A stretch of 64,000 nucleotides of DNA from Pseudomonadota bacterium (GTDB lineage Bacteria; Pseudomonadota; Gammaproteobacteria; Burkholderiales; REEB80), in the NCBI GenBank assembly GCA_028873515.1, contig JAGWIG010000009.1, positions 1-64,000 of the forward strand. Direction: 5' to 3'. Shown in pieces: positions 54,598 to 63,945 of the stretch; the stretch's first letter is position 1; every line of letters begins with the position of its first letter. Position numbers and translations under genes: made by a program. The notes under the pieces were generated by a model, which was given only the letters and a program-made list of their open reading frames with translations, did not search any database and had not been told where the DNA came from.

Positions 54598-57071
54598 ACG
54601 CAATCAGGATCAAGAAATCACTGGATAAGGATACGCACCCATCATTGAGTGTGGTTCCCTATCTCTGCATGGTTCGCCCGGGAATTATCCTGAACAAGGA
54701 TGGTTCCCTCATGGCATGCTTCCAGTTTGACGGACAAGATATTGACAGTATCGGGGAAAACGATCTCGACAGTATATGTGACACGGTTGAGCACTCGCTG
54801 AAACTGCTCAATGAAAGATTTACCTTGTGGTGGACGGTTCGAAGAAGAAAAAGCGCTTCCTATCCTGCTGCTGATTTTGGTGATAATGATATAGCAAAGC
54901 TGATTGATGACACTCACCAGAAAAACTTTAAACAAGGTTCTCTCTACGAAAACACGCATTACCTGACAATACTGTTTACCCAGTTTTCGGGGATGGATGG
55001 ATTTTTTGAACGCCTGTCCATGCATATGCGAAAAGAAAAGACGAGTGTTATAGGCGCTTTCGCCTCGTCCATACAGGAATCCATTTTCTTGCGTAACCGG
55101 TTCCAGTTTGAAGCCAATCAACTGGATGAGGCCATTACCCAGTTCGAAAATATCATTACCGAATTTTATGCAACCTTGTCTACAGCAAAGTTCAAAAGGC
55201 TTGAACTCCAGGACATGCTGGGATTTCTGAATGCCTGTGTCAATCCGGCTGTGCAGAAACCCCGCCCCGTTGCCATCCCCAGGACTTCCATGCTTGACGC
55301 CTACCTTCATGACACGACAATCACGATAGGCAGGGAAGCGATGGTTTTTCAGTCTGACAAGGATTATTTTGTTTCTGCTCTTTCCATCAAGGATTATCCA
55401 GATATGTCCCGGGCCGGGATACTGGATTCATTGCTTGCAATCGACGGAGAAATAACCGTTTCTATTGTTTATAAAATTCTTGAACAGGATAAAGCAAGGC
55501 ATTTTATTGAAAAAAAGAGAAAACACTTTCTTTTTACTCAAAAATCCCTGATTCAATATGTCAAGGATTCCTTGTTTAAAACCAATTCTGCGCCTGATCC
55601 AGGTAAAGCTTCCATGGCCAAGGAAGCCTCGATAGCATTGGGCAACATCACGGAAGTCAATGCGCATTACGGTTATTTCAATTTTACTTTGTTGTGTGGG
55701 GGTGATTCCATTGATGAAGTTGAAAATACAATACGCCTTGCTACTGCAGCCATCAATCATCTTGGCTTTATTTCTGTCCGCGAGCGCATAGGCTTGCAGT
55801 CAGCCTATCAGGCTACCATTCCAGGCCAATGGGGCGGTGTGTTCAGGTGGCATCTTGTTTCATCAGCCAATATGGCGGATATGGCGCCAATCAGAACCCT
55901 GGATCCCGGGGAAAAAATCAACCGGTATCTTACGGAACAGCTTGGTTCGGAACAGCATGCCACTTCCATTTTCCATACGCTGTTCAATACACCCTATAGC
56001 TTTAATTTTCATAATGGGGATATTGGGCATTTTCTGGTAATTGGGCCAACCGGTTCCGGCAAAAGTATATTTATCAATTTTCTTATTGCCCAATACCAGA
56101 AATACAACCCCATTACTATTGTCTTTGACAAGGATCGAACCTGTCGTATACCGATCCTGCTGCAGAATGGAAATTACGTCGATATTGATGGTGGAGATAT
56201 TAAACTTAACCCTGTTCGGCTGATTGAGGATAAAAAGCATTGGGCATTTTTAGCCAGGTGGATTGAAATGTTGCTGACCTATCGGGGGTACAGCCTAAGT
56301 TCCGGGGATGATAAGCAGATTCAGCATGCCATAGAAGGGGTCAGCCGAATGAATCCTGATCTGTGGCGTCTTAGCAGTATCCGTACCCAGCTTTCAGGCG
56401 CATTGGGTAATGAACTCGATGCATGGGTAGGCAAGGGGCAGTTTTCCCATATATTTGACAATAAGGAGGATGGTTTCAGTCTGGGCTTATTCAATGGAAT
56501 GGAAATGGGCGGCTTGATGCTGCGGTTTCCAAAAGCTGCCGGAGCTTTTATGGAGTATGCCTTTTACAGGATTGATCAGGTTGTTGGAAAAGGCCGTCCG
56601 GCTTTCATCTATGTGGAAGAAGCCTGGTTTATGCTTGGCGACCCCGTTTTTGCAAGGCGGCTGGATGACTGGTTAAGGACCTTGCGCAAGAAAAATGCCG
56701 TGATTGGCATGGCTACCCAGTCCCTTGCTGAAATTGAAAATTCGGATATCTTTTCATCGGTCATTGATAGCATTCCAAACAAGATCTATCTGCCCAATCG
56801 TGAAGCCTTTGCGCATCGCGTCGCATATAAGGAAAAATTTTCCTTAACGGATGATCAAATCAAGAGAATCGTCAGCGCCGAGCCAAAGCGTCATTATTAT
56901 CTGGTCAATTCATCACTTCGGCGCATGCTGGATGTCCCTATGAGCAAGGAGATCCTTGCCTGTTTGCGCTCGGATGTCAAAGCCCAGAATGTTTTTGATC
57001 AATATTACCAGAACAAGGATTCTAATCCGAACTGGAAGTTTGATTACCTAAAGGAGATTGCCCGTGAATAA
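54591..57071 (+). CDS. virB4: VirB4/TrbE secretion ATPase
   Basis: Largest ATPase of the secretion system, powering pilus assembly and substrate transfer. A GTG at 54591 with AGGGG six bases upstream gives 826 residues; an upstream frame opening at 54558 has no ribosome site and lies inside virB3. The N-terminal half (about 20-420) is the CagE/TrbE/VirB region, and the C-terminal half has Walker A GPTGSGKS (485-492), Walker B FIYVEEAWFMLGD and the MATQSLAEIE segment with its conserved Gln. It overlaps virB5 by 8 nt. Confidence 0.93.
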   Translation: MVNAIRIKKSLDKDTHPSLSVVPYLCMVRPGIILNKDGSLMACFQFDGQDIDSIGENDLDSICDTVEHSLKLLNERFTLWWTVRRRKSASYPAADFGDNDIAKLIDDTHQKNFKQGSLYENTHYLTILFTQFSGMDGFFERLSMHMRKEKTSVIGAFASSIQESIFLRNRFQFEANQLDEAITQFENIITEFYATLSTAKFKRLELQDMLGFLNACVNPAVQKPRPVAIPRTSMLDAYLHDTTITIGREAMVFQSDKDYFVSALSIKDYPDMSRAGILDSLLAIDGEITVSIVYKILEQDKARHFIEKKRKHFLFTQKSLIQYVKDSLFKTNSAPDPGKASMAKEASIALGNITEVNAHYGYFNFTLLCGGDSIDEVENTIRLATAAINHLGFISVRERIGLQSAYQATIPGQWGGVFRWHLVSSANMADMAPIRTLDPGEKINRYLTEQLGSEQHATSIFHTLFNTPYSFNFHNGDIGHFLVIGPTGSGKSIFINFLIAQYQKYNPITIVFDKDRTCRIPILLQNGNYVDIDGGDIKLNPVRLIEDKKHWAFLARWIEMLLTYRGYSLSSGDDKQIQHAIEGVSRMNPDLWRLSSIRTQLSGALGNELDAWVGKGQFSHIFDNKEDGFSLGLFNGMEMGGLMLRFPKAAGAFMEYAFYRIDQVVGKGRPAFIYVEEAWFMLGDPVFARRLDDWLRTLRKKNAVIGMATQSLAEIENSDIFSSVIDSIPNKIYLPNREAFAHRVAYKEKFSLTDDQIKRIVSAEPKRHYYLVNSSLRRMLDVPMSKEILACLRSDVKAQNVFDQYYQNKDSNPNWKFDYLKEIARE

Positions 57072-57849
57072 ACTGGTTAAACATGGCGTTGGAATCATCC
57101 TGTCTATCTATGCAGGTCTGGCTATTGCTGGTGGGGGTCCTTCAGCGGCAGGTAGCAGCCTGGTTTTTGATCCGACCAATTACATCAAAAATACCCTTAC
57201 CGCACAAACCGCAGTCCAGGAAGAACAGCAACTGGTGCAGCAATATATAACGCAGCTTCAGCAACTGGCATTACAGAAAGCCAATTCGATCGGGTTATCG
57301 CAACAGCAGCTAAATGTTTCCCAAACAGCGTTGCAAAACCAGATCGTTCAATACAGTGACTATAACAATTCGCTCAAAAACCTGTATGGAAGCCTGGGCG
57401 GAGCAAACCAGTACATGAATAATGTCCAGTCCATGGTCAGCGCATCCAACCTGTCCGAACAGGATTGGTATGATCGGGAACAGTCTCTGGCTTCTCAAGG
57501 CAATGCCCAGGCTACAGTCCTGTTTAACCAGGGCCAGTCAGTGATTGGCCAGGTTAATGATGATATGGCGGTTCGTGCCCAGTTGCAGTCCAGCCTGCAA
57601 GGCTCGCCTGGACTCAATAAGACCATGAGTACCACCACGCAATACCTGGATCTGGTGTCAGAGCAGAATGCCCAGGCTTTGCAGATCATGGCAGCAAGAG
57701 AACAAAACGATGCGGTGAAACAGTCTATCCAGGATTCAAGAGAGAAAGCGGAATCCAGTGCCTATAACCAGCAGATTCAAAAAATGAATCAGGAAAACCA
57801 GCAGTACAACAATGCCATTCAGAGCAATACCAAGCCATATACTTTTTAA
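57064..57849 (+). CDS. virB5: VirB5/TrbJ minor pilin
   Basis: Pilus-tip protein of the type IV secretion system. The GTG at 57064 with AAGGAG seven bases upstream gives 261 residues: a signal peptide (VGIILSIYAGLAIA, cut near AGG), then FDPTNYIKNTLTAQTAVQEE and a long, strongly helical Gln/Asn-rich body (about 30-255), the TrbJ pattern. Gln makes up an unusually large share, especially at the C-terminus (SAYNQQIQKMNQENQQYNNA). Confidence 0.85.
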   Translation: MNKLVKHGVGIILSIYAGLAIAGGGPSAAGSSLVFDPTNYIKNTLTAQTAVQEEQQLVQQYITQLQQLALQKANSIGLSQQQLNVSQTALQNQIVQYSDYNNSLKNLYGSLGGANQYMNNVQSMVSASNLSEQDWYDREQSLASQGNAQATVLFNQGQSVIGQVNDDMAVRAQLQSSLQGSPGLNKTMSTTTQYLDLVSEQNAQALQIMAAREQNDAVKQSIQDSREKAESSAYNQQIQKMNQENQQYNNAIQSNTKPYTF

Positions 57850-57858
57850 GGGTTAACC

Positions 57859-58878
57859 ATGCGGTATTTTCTTCCTGTTTTAATCCTGATCATCCTGGGC
57901 ATGATGCCCATCAGCCAGGCCATGGCAAACGGATACCCGGATCCATCCCAGATTGCTGGCAATCCAGCCCCAGCCGCGTCCTCATCTTCTACAACCACAC
58001 AGGGTCAGAATCCGCAGCTTGAGGCCAATACGGTGATCAAAGAACTGGACAAGCTGGAAACCAATAGTGTGTTTACGCAAGCTTACGCGCTTGCGGCGAA
58101 AATGATGCCTACCGCGACTAAAATGCTGGGATTGCTTTCCGTGCTGATTATAACTCTGGCCGGAATAAGATTTGCCTTTACGGACAATCCAAACATCATC
58201 TTTGGAGAATTGATCAGTAACATCCTTCAAATCGGTCTGTTCTCATTTCTACTTTTTAACTACCCCTTATTCATAGAGAACCTGAACTGGCTGTTTGAAA
58301 CGTTACGAACCGTAGTCAATGCAAATTTTGAGGTGGCATGGCAAGCCATTGTTGGTACTTCAGTAACCGCGTTTAATGAAGCGATGAGCTTACATTTTCC
58401 ATCCATCTGGATGCATCCGTCGCTGTGGTTTAACATGGCCATGACAGCCAGTATTTCCTTGCTGTCTTCCCTGGCCATGCTATTTACGGGGCTGCTCTTT
58501 GTGCTCTACTGGTTTTTAAGTGATGCGCTTGCGGCTATCGCCATTGCCCTGGGACCTATATTTGTCTCAGTGGGCGTATGGGATGTCACCAAAGGCTTTT
58601 TTGAATCCTGGCTGGGTTTTTTTGTAAGCGCATTGGGGTACAAGCTCATTGCTGGCGTCATGATTAGCCTGATGAGCCAGACCATCCTTAGTTCATTTAC
58701 AGCAGATGCAGGCCACGCATCACCTGGAACAGCAGTGGGATCCCTGATCATGTCTGTGGCGTTTTCATATGTATTCATGCAGACGCCGAAAATCGCCTCA
58801 GCTTTATTTGGCGGGATAGCAGTCGGGGAATTCAAGATACCCAAAATGCCGGGTCCTAAAACACCTCCACCAGCCTAA
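57859..58878 (+). CDS. virB6: VirB6/TrbL polytopic membrane protein
   Basis: Inner-membrane channel component. The 339 residues have a signal-like N-terminus (LILIILGMMPISQAMA), a Ser/Thr linker, then at least five hydrophobic helices (for example LLSVLIITLAGIRFAF, LLSSLAMLFTGLLFVLYWFL, AAIAIALGPIFVSVG, LGFFVSALGYKLIAGVMISL). The GPIFVSVGVWDVTKGFFESWLGF stretch is the family's most conserved loop. Its stop codon lies inside the second copy of the intergenic module. Confidence 0.87.
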   Translation: MRYFLPVLILIILGMMPISQAMANGYPDPSQIAGNPAPAASSSSTTTQGQNPQLEANTVIKELDKLETNSVFTQAYALAAKMMPTATKMLGLLSVLIITLAGIRFAFTDNPNIIFGELISNILQIGLFSFLLFNYPLFIENLNWLFETLRTVVNANFEVAWQAIVGTSVTAFNEAMSLHFPSIWMHPSLWFNMAMTASISLLSSLAMLFTGLLFVLYWFLSDALAAIAIALGPIFVSVGVWDVTKGFFESWLGFFVSALGYKLIAGVMISLMSQTILSSFTADAGHASPGTAVGSLIMSVAFSYVFMQTPKIASALFGGIAVGEFKIPKMPGPKTPPPA

Positions 58879-59005
58879 AACGTGTACACGTCATGGCTTA
58901 ATAAAATCAGCATGTTATAAAAATAACCGGAAATGGGCACGGTGCCCATTTTCTATAAATCACGTAACTCATTGAAAACAATAATGCCAGTTTTGTACAC
59001 GTATT
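58872..59005 (+). promoter_or_regulatory. Repeated intergenic module, copy 2
   Basis: Begins in the last codons of virB6 with the 22 bp shared with copy 1, including ACGTGTACACGT (58880-58891). The central palindrome AAATGGGCAC, G, GTGCCCATTT (58931-58951) sits in the same register as in copy 1; its centre base differs (G instead of C) yet both arms are kept. The distal TGTACACGTAT is at 58994-59004, 53 bp from the centre against 63 in copy 1. It precedes the virB8-virB10 block. Confidence 0.7.
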
Positions 59006-59040
59006 GATATTAGCTGCCTCTTTCATCTTAGATTATTCCG

Positions 59041-59072
59041 GACTTGTACCAACAATTTATTTGGTTCAAGTC
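59041..59072. repeat. Imperfect 12-bp inverted repeat before virB8
   Basis: GACTTGTACCAA (59041-59052) and TTGGTTCAAGTC (59061-59072) pair in 11 of 12 positions with an 8-nt centre. No T run follows, so an operator or RNA structure is likelier than a terminator. No VirB7-like lipoprotein gene is present between virB6 and virB8. Confidence 0.5.
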
Positions 59073-59166
59073 TGAAAACTAGTTAAAAAATTTGACTATT
59101 CAAAAAATTTAGTGGCATGGATACCCCCAAAATAACTGGGACACATCAATCTGGAGTAGGTTTGCC

Positions 59167-59868
59167 GTGAAGTTTCCAGGAATAAAGCACAAAGATAATT
59201 TATCTCCGATCCCACATGAGAATATTGGAGAAGGTAAAAAAGAATGGTTTGAAGCTTTTGGTGCGCCTACTGTCAATGCAAACAGATGGTTCTTGATTTC
59301 CATGGCTCTTGCAGTCTGTCTTGTCGCCTTGTCTATTGCCTTTGCCCACCTGTTCCCCCTTAAAACCGTGGTTCCCTATATTGTGAGTGTGGATCAAAGT
59401 GGGTATGTTTCAGCCGATTCGGCTACAGCACAACATTACGTGCCAGGAGAAGCTGAAAAACGTTACTTCCTTGCAAAATGGGTCAGGGATTTATATACGA
59501 TAGACAATACCCTGACCGTGCAGTACCTCAAGGATGACTATTCTGTAACGATGGATAAGGCCATCCCTGAATTCAAGGATTTCATGCACCAGGACAATCC
59601 TCTCCAGCAATTATCGGATAATCCGCAAACCATCCGAACCGTCACCATTAATTCTGTTTCTTTTGTCTCAAGCAGTACGGCCTTAATCAGGTTTGTCACT
59701 GAAAAACGGAACGCCGACGGTTCACTGTCCAATCGCACAATGCGACTTGCAGCCATAGATTTCAAGATTATTCCCCCTACCACGGCACAGGAAATCCTTA
59801 CCAATCCGATTGGTCTTTTTATCGATAACTTCGACATTACCGACGATACCAATTCAACAGGAGATTAG
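59167..59868 (+). CDS. virB8: VirB8/TrbF inner-membrane assembly protein
   Basis: Bitopic inner-membrane scaffold of the secretion channel. The 233 residues have a cytoplasmic N-terminus (about 1-37, with EWFEAFGAPTVNANRW), a transmembrane helix (FLISMALAVCLVALSIAFAHL, about 38-58) and a periplasmic NTF2-like domain with PYIVSVDQSGYV, FLAKWVRDLYTID and VRFVTEK-like IRFVTEKRNADG. The GTG at 59167 has GGAG upstream. It starts the second secretion block after module copy 2. Confidence 0.87.
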   Translation: MKFPGIKHKDNLSPIPHENIGEGKKEWFEAFGAPTVNANRWFLISMALAVCLVALSIAFAHLFPLKTVVPYIVSVDQSGYVSADSATAQHYVPGEAEKRYFLAKWVRDLYTIDNTLTVQYLKDDYSVTMDKAIPEFKDFMHQDNPLQQLSDNPQTIRTVTINSVSFVSSSTALIRFVTEKRNADGSLSNRTMRLAAIDFKIIPPTTAQEILTNPIGLFIDNFDITDDTNSTGD

Positions 59869-59873
59869 TCAGC

Positions 59874-60662
59874 ATGAAATACGTACAATCCATCATACTT
59901 GTGTTGACCATGCTGCTTGGCATGTCTGGAATAGCCTTTGCCGATGCACAGGCTTACCCTATGCCGACTGACAACCATCTGGTCGAATTCCAGTATGATC
60001 CTGATCAAACCTATACCATCCTGGCCATACCCGATGCGGTAACCGATATCCAGATCGGAAAAGATGAAACCTTGATTGGCCCTCCGGCCATCGGGGATTC
60101 CATTGAATGGAAAGTTGCCGTCCTTGGGCGTCATATATTTATCAAGCCGGTTCGAAACAACCTGTTTACCAGCATGACCATTGTCACCAATAAACGGGCA
60201 TACCAGCTTACCCTGCGATCCAGTCCGACAGGAGGTAAATGGTACCAGCATGTAAGCTGGCAGTATCCCGATATCATCATCTCAAATCTCAAGATTGCTC
60301 AGGCAAATATTGAAAAATCCAAACAGGAAAAGCAACGTCTTTCCAGTATCAATGTATCCGCAGTACCTGACTATACCAATCTGAATTTTGATTACAGCGT
60401 GAGTGGTGATGATGACCTGAAACCCACCACGGTTTTCGATGACGGTAAATTCACCTATATCCGCCTTAAGCAGAGCATGCAGGAAATGCCAGCCCTGTTT
60501 ATAGATGAGAACGGTAAAAGCGAACTGGTGAACTATAACGTGCATGGTGAATATCTTGTCGTCCAACGAACGGCTGCTAGATTTGTTCTGAAATTAGGCA
60601 AGCAGGAAGTGCATTTAACGAACAACAAATTAAACAAAAGATTCTTTCATTCGTTCTGGTAA
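59874..60662 (+). CDS. virB9: VirB9/TrbG outer-membrane channel protein
   Basis: Forms the outer-membrane core ring with VirB10. The 262 residues have a signal peptide cut near AFADA (about 24), an N-terminal domain (about 30-125) and a C-terminal beta domain (about 168-250) with NFDYSVSGDDDLKPTTVFDDG, FTYIRLKQSMQEMPALFI, LVNYNVHGEYLVVQRTAARF and VLKLGKQEVHL. This C-terminal pattern recurs in the TcpQ-like gene at 62.7 kb. Confidence 0.92.
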   Translation: MKYVQSIILVLTMLLGMSGIAFADAQAYPMPTDNHLVEFQYDPDQTYTILAIPDAVTDIQIGKDETLIGPPAIGDSIEWKVAVLGRHIFIKPVRNNLFTSMTIVTNKRAYQLTLRSSPTGGKWYQHVSWQYPDIIISNLKIAQANIEKSKQEKQRLSSINVSAVPDYTNLNFDYSVSGDDDLKPTTVFDDGKFTYIRLKQSMQEMPALFIDENGKSELVNYNVHGEYLVVQRTAARFVLKLGKQEVHLTNNKLNKRFFHSFW

Positions 60663-60678
60663 GCACGGGATAAAAACA

Positions 60679-61974
60679 ATGAAAATGAATATCAATCAAT
60701 CGCCTGGGCCAGACGAACAAAGCCTGAAAGGCAAGCCAAGGCGTAATATCCATCGAATATTGGCGGTGCTGATCTCCACAGTTCTGGTTACAGCCATCTT
60801 TTATGGCGCATATAAACACCGGCATGAAGTTAAAGCAGAAAAACTGAAATCGGATCAACTAACCAACACCCAGATTCAAACGCCTACACAATCTGAAATT
60901 GAGCGCCTTATCAAGACCGATGTTGCCAATGCAGAAAAGGACAAGCAAAAAGTCAAGCCTATTGAACCTAAGCAGGGTCCAAATGGCATTCCACCAGAAT
61001 TAAAGAAAATTATCGAAAAGGGCAGAATAGAAAACAATGAACCGATAACAGGAAACGACAGCCCGAATCCTTCTGCTTCCAGCAAAATTCCGGCAGCGGT
61101 AGCACAGCGTCAGGAAGCGGCTGCAGCATCTTCCATTTTAATTCAGTATCAGCCACAGAATGACTACGAGAACTCTACAAGTCCAGGCGCTGCTTCGAAT
61201 GCACCCCCTCAGCCTGTTGTCCCGGCCAGTCCTGCCAGTGATCAGAACATCACGCCTAAAGACCTGGCCCAGGCCTTGAATTCGGGTCGGCCACAAGGAC
61301 CGGAAACAGTCAATGACCATAACAACCAGTGGCTAACATCGCAGTCAGATTCTTCCCAGACCGGGGTGATTAAGATTGTAAAGAACCAGTCACAGTATGT
61401 CATTAATCAGGGAACCATTATTCCTGCCGTGCTGGTAACCAGACTGGATAGTGACTTACCGGGTATGGTTGTTGCACGGGTCACCACGGATGTTTATGAC
61501 ACCATTAATGAGCATTATCTTCTGATCCCAAAAGGGTCCAGATTGATAGGACAATATGACAGCAATATCAGCACAGGACAGGAACGACTTCTTATTGCCT
61601 TCAACCGGATTATTCTTCCAAACGGAAATTCTGCCTATCTCGGCGGCATGCAGGGCGCAAGTGATACCGGGGAATCCGGATTCAGCGATCAGGTTAACAA
61701 CCATTTCTGGAAAATCTTTGGCTCATCTTTTCTGATTGCGGGACTGACGCAATGGGCTCAGGGAAACAATGCCACAACCCTGAACATGTACGGGGTGCCT
61801 CTTGGAGCCATGATGGGGAATGCAGCAGGTCAGGCCATGCTCAGCACGTCCAATGCCATTCTTGCCAAAAACCAGAATATCCAGCCAACACTGATTATAC
61901 GGCAAGGCTATCGCTTTAATGTCATGGTAGCCAGGGATATGCAGATGATGCCATATCAAGGGGCAGGCAATTGA
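60679..61974 (+). CDS. virB10: VirB10/TrbI channel protein
   Basis: Spans both membranes and gates the channel. The 431 residues have a cytoplasmic N-terminus, a transmembrane helix (ILAVLISTVLVTAIFYGAY, about 28-46), a long Pro/Gln/Ser-rich periplasmic linker (about 60-225), and the TrbI beta-barrel domain (about 230-425) with LIPKGSRLIGQYDSNISTGQERLLIAFNRI-type strands and the antenna region SFLIAGLTQWAQ. It overlaps the next gene's TTG start by 4 nt. Confidence 0.92.
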   Translation: MKMNINQSPGPDEQSLKGKPRRNIHRILAVLISTVLVTAIFYGAYKHRHEVKAEKLKSDQLTNTQIQTPTQSEIERLIKTDVANAEKDKQKVKPIEPKQGPNGIPPELKKIIEKGRIENNEPITGNDSPNPSASSKIPAAVAQRQEAAAASSILIQYQPQNDYENSTSPGAASNAPPQPVVPASPASDQNITPKDLAQALNSGRPQGPETVNDHNNQWLTSQSDSSQTGVIKIVKNQSQYVINQGTIIPAVLVTRLDSDLPGMVVARVTTDVYDTINEHYLLIPKGSRLIGQYDSNISTGQERLLIAFNRIILPNGNSAYLGGMQGASDTGESGFSDQVNNHFWKIFGSSFLIAGLTQWAQGNNATTLNMYGVPLGAMMGNAAGQAMLSTSNAILAKNQNIQPTLIIRQGYRFNVMVARDMQMMPYQGAGN

Positions 61975-62621
61975 GATCTGCCCTTTTCGCAGCCCTTTTT
62001 TACATGCTGGCCCTACCTATGATGGCCTATGCAGGGCAGCAGGGCTGTAACCAGCCGGTAAGAAGCAATTCTGTCCAGAAAATACTCGATGGCAAAGCCA
62101 TTCCTGCATCCATCCAGTATTACTGGTACATGGATGAGGCGAGAGCAGAACATATTGGTTTTTGGGCTTGCCAGCCGATTACAGATATCTTTTCCCAGGT
62201 GGCTACACTGTCAGGCGTTCCTAAAATTGTCCTGACGGCCATTTCCATGAATGAATCTTCCAGAAATGGAATTCCATGGCCATGGACATTAAATATCAAG
62301 GGCAGGGCGTTTTATTTTCAGACACGTGAAGATGCCTATGCAGCAATCAAAGCCCTTCTGGCCCATCACATCGATATGTTTGATGTCGGCATCATGCAGG
62401 TGAACTGGAAATATAACGGATGGCGATTCAAGAATGCATGGGAAGCCTTGCAACCTTCCATAAATATCGCCATTGCCGCCAACATCCTGAATGAAAACCA
62501 CCAGAAAACAGGAGACTGGGCCAAAGCGGTGGCGTTATATCACAGCGCAAATCCAGGCATGGACCATCAGTACCTTCAGGATTTCGTTACGCATATGCGT
62601 CTCGTTGTGGCTGAAAGGTAA
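61971..62621 (+). CDS. VirB1-like lytic transglycosylase
   Basis: Opens peptidoglycan for assembly of the secretion apparatus. The 216 residues begin at a TTG overlapping virB10 and have a signal peptide (ALFYMLALPMMAYAGQQ). The transglycosylase fold shows the catalytic-glutamate helix in VVTAIS-like LTAISMNESSRNGIPWPWTLN, then FDVGIMQVNWKYNG and WAKAVALYHS with the usual GxMQ and A.YH elements. This layout is that of the SLT-type proteins in PFGI and R64 transfer regions. Confidence 0.88.
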   Translation: MRSALFAALFYMLALPMMAYAGQQGCNQPVRSNSVQKILDGKAIPASIQYYWYMDEARAEHIGFWACQPITDIFSQVATLSGVPKIVLTAISMNESSRNGIPWPWTLNIKGRAFYFQTREDAYAAIKALLAHHIDMFDVGIMQVNWKYNGWRFKNAWEALQPSINIAIAANILNENHQKTGDWAKAVALYHSANPGMDHQYLQDFVTHMRLVVAER

Positions 62622-62691
62622 TCAATATATTGAACTATTCAGAAATGTTTAATGTGGGCCTTAACCCATAATGTTCTTGAAAGGGAACTTC

Positions 62692-63945
62692 ATGATTACA
62701 GGATTCAATAAGACCATTCTTGCGCTGGCCGTCAGCCTGGTATGCACTTCTGCCTACGCTGGAGATTATGGCGGTTTTGATTTCAATTACGATGTTGAGG
62801 GTGCATCCCGTCCGCAAATTGTTTTTGATGATGGAAGCCATGTCTTTTTTCAGGTTGGCAAAGCCCATCCAGATATTTCATGTCTGGATGGAGGCATTAC
62901 TCCTTTACATACCGAAGTGGTTGGTCCTTATATACAAGTCAACAAGCTGTGTGAAGGATATCTGGTTTCAGGTGACGGGCTGATGTCTACCGTTCAATAT
63001 ACAGGAGTACATGTTCGCTGGAAAAACCCGCCACAAACACCTGCTGCACCCGTTTCCACGCGGTTGTTGAAGCCCGCTACCCCCCAGCCGCTCAACCAGT
63101 TTGTTCCACTTCGTCATATCAGCGATTCTGGAATGGCGCCACCTTTACCAGTTAGCCACTTTGAATTCACTCATGCCATGCTGTTAATGGCCCTGAATGC
63201 GATCATTCCATCTTCAATGGATGCTGAAATAGATAAAAACATCAATGTGGTGGATACCAAAATTACGTTGCGACGCACTGGAAAATGGACGGATGTGCTT
63301 GAATATCTCATGCTCAAGACGGGTATGTATGCACGGATTGACTGGACTACCCGGAAAGTCTATATCGCCCGATCCTATCGAACAACCCTAGAGGCAGACA
63401 CTCCAGCGACTCCATTTTTCAAAACAAAAAATCCACAGGTTCTATCGGCTTCGATTCATGTTACGCCCAAGACTCGTAAGCTGATCGTCATGTCCAGACC
63501 TTCCATGCCGCTTTCGGTATCCCGGAAACCTGTCGTTCACGCTGATCATCAATTAAGGGTGAATCACCAGCCTTTTAGCCGGGTTGTGCAGAAGGCACAG
63601 CAACCCATACAGCCTGTTGTTGCCGTCCAGGCCCGGCTACCTGTCCTGATTCATCCGGTTGTAAAACCAAAGCCTCCTGTCATTTCTGCAAAACCTGAAA
63701 TGATAGAAATGAAAGATGGAGACATGCTGTCAGACATTATTCGTAAGTATGTCAGCAGCTATGGGTATTCGAATGTGTTGTGGCAGGCAAGCTATGACAT
63801 CCGGATTGTTCATGATCTAAACATCCAGAAACCTGCATCCATGGACAGCGGTCTGGAGCTTTTCCTTAAACCCGCTGGGCTCAAAGCCACAGTGTATGGA
63901 GATGGCAAAACGATTGTCATCAACGATATCGGGAGCGAATCGTGA
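62692..63945 (+). CDS. TcpQ/PilL-like pilus protein with a VirB9-like N-terminal domain
   Basis: The ATG at 62692 with AAAGGGA upstream gives 417 residues. A signal peptide (LALAVSLVCTSAYAGD) is followed at 29-105 by FDFNYDVEGASRPQIVFDDG, then SHVFFQV and a GPYIQVN and GDGLMSTVQ pattern that closely follows the VirB9 C-terminal domain. A Pro-rich linker, a STN/TcpQ-like segment (about 155-228; FEFTHAMLLMALNAII ... WTDVLEYLMLKTGMYARIDW), a second Pro-rich stretch and a TcpQ-type domain (about 340-412; KDGDMLSDIIRKYVSSYGY) come next. TcpQ and PilL proteins help place a type IVb pilus secretin. Confidence 0.75.
   Translation: MITGFNKTILALAVSLVCTSAYAGDYGGFDFNYDVEGASRPQIVFDDGSHVFFQVGKAHPDISCLDGGITPLHTEVVGPYIQVNKLCEGYLVSGDGLMSTVQYTGVHVRWKNPPQTPAAPVSTRLLKPATPQPLNQFVPLRHISDSGMAPPLPVSHFEFTHAMLLMALNAIIPSSMDAEIDKNINVVDTKITLRRTGKWTDVLEYLMLKTGMYARIDWTTRKVYIARSYRTTLEADTPATPFFKTKNPQVLSASIHVTPKTRKLIVMSRPSMPLSVSRKPVVHADHQLRVNHQPFSRVVQKAQQPIQPVVAVQARLPVLIHPVVKPKPPVISAKPEMIEMKDGDMLSDIIRKYVSSYGYSNVLWQASYDIRIVHDLNIQKPASMDSGLELFLKPAGLKATVYGDGKTIVINDIGSES

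Noticed and set aside
59106-59169. 17-codon frame upstream of virB8 as VirB7
   Set aside because: It has no signal peptide or lipobox and overlaps the virB8 start; not a VirB7-like lipoprotein.
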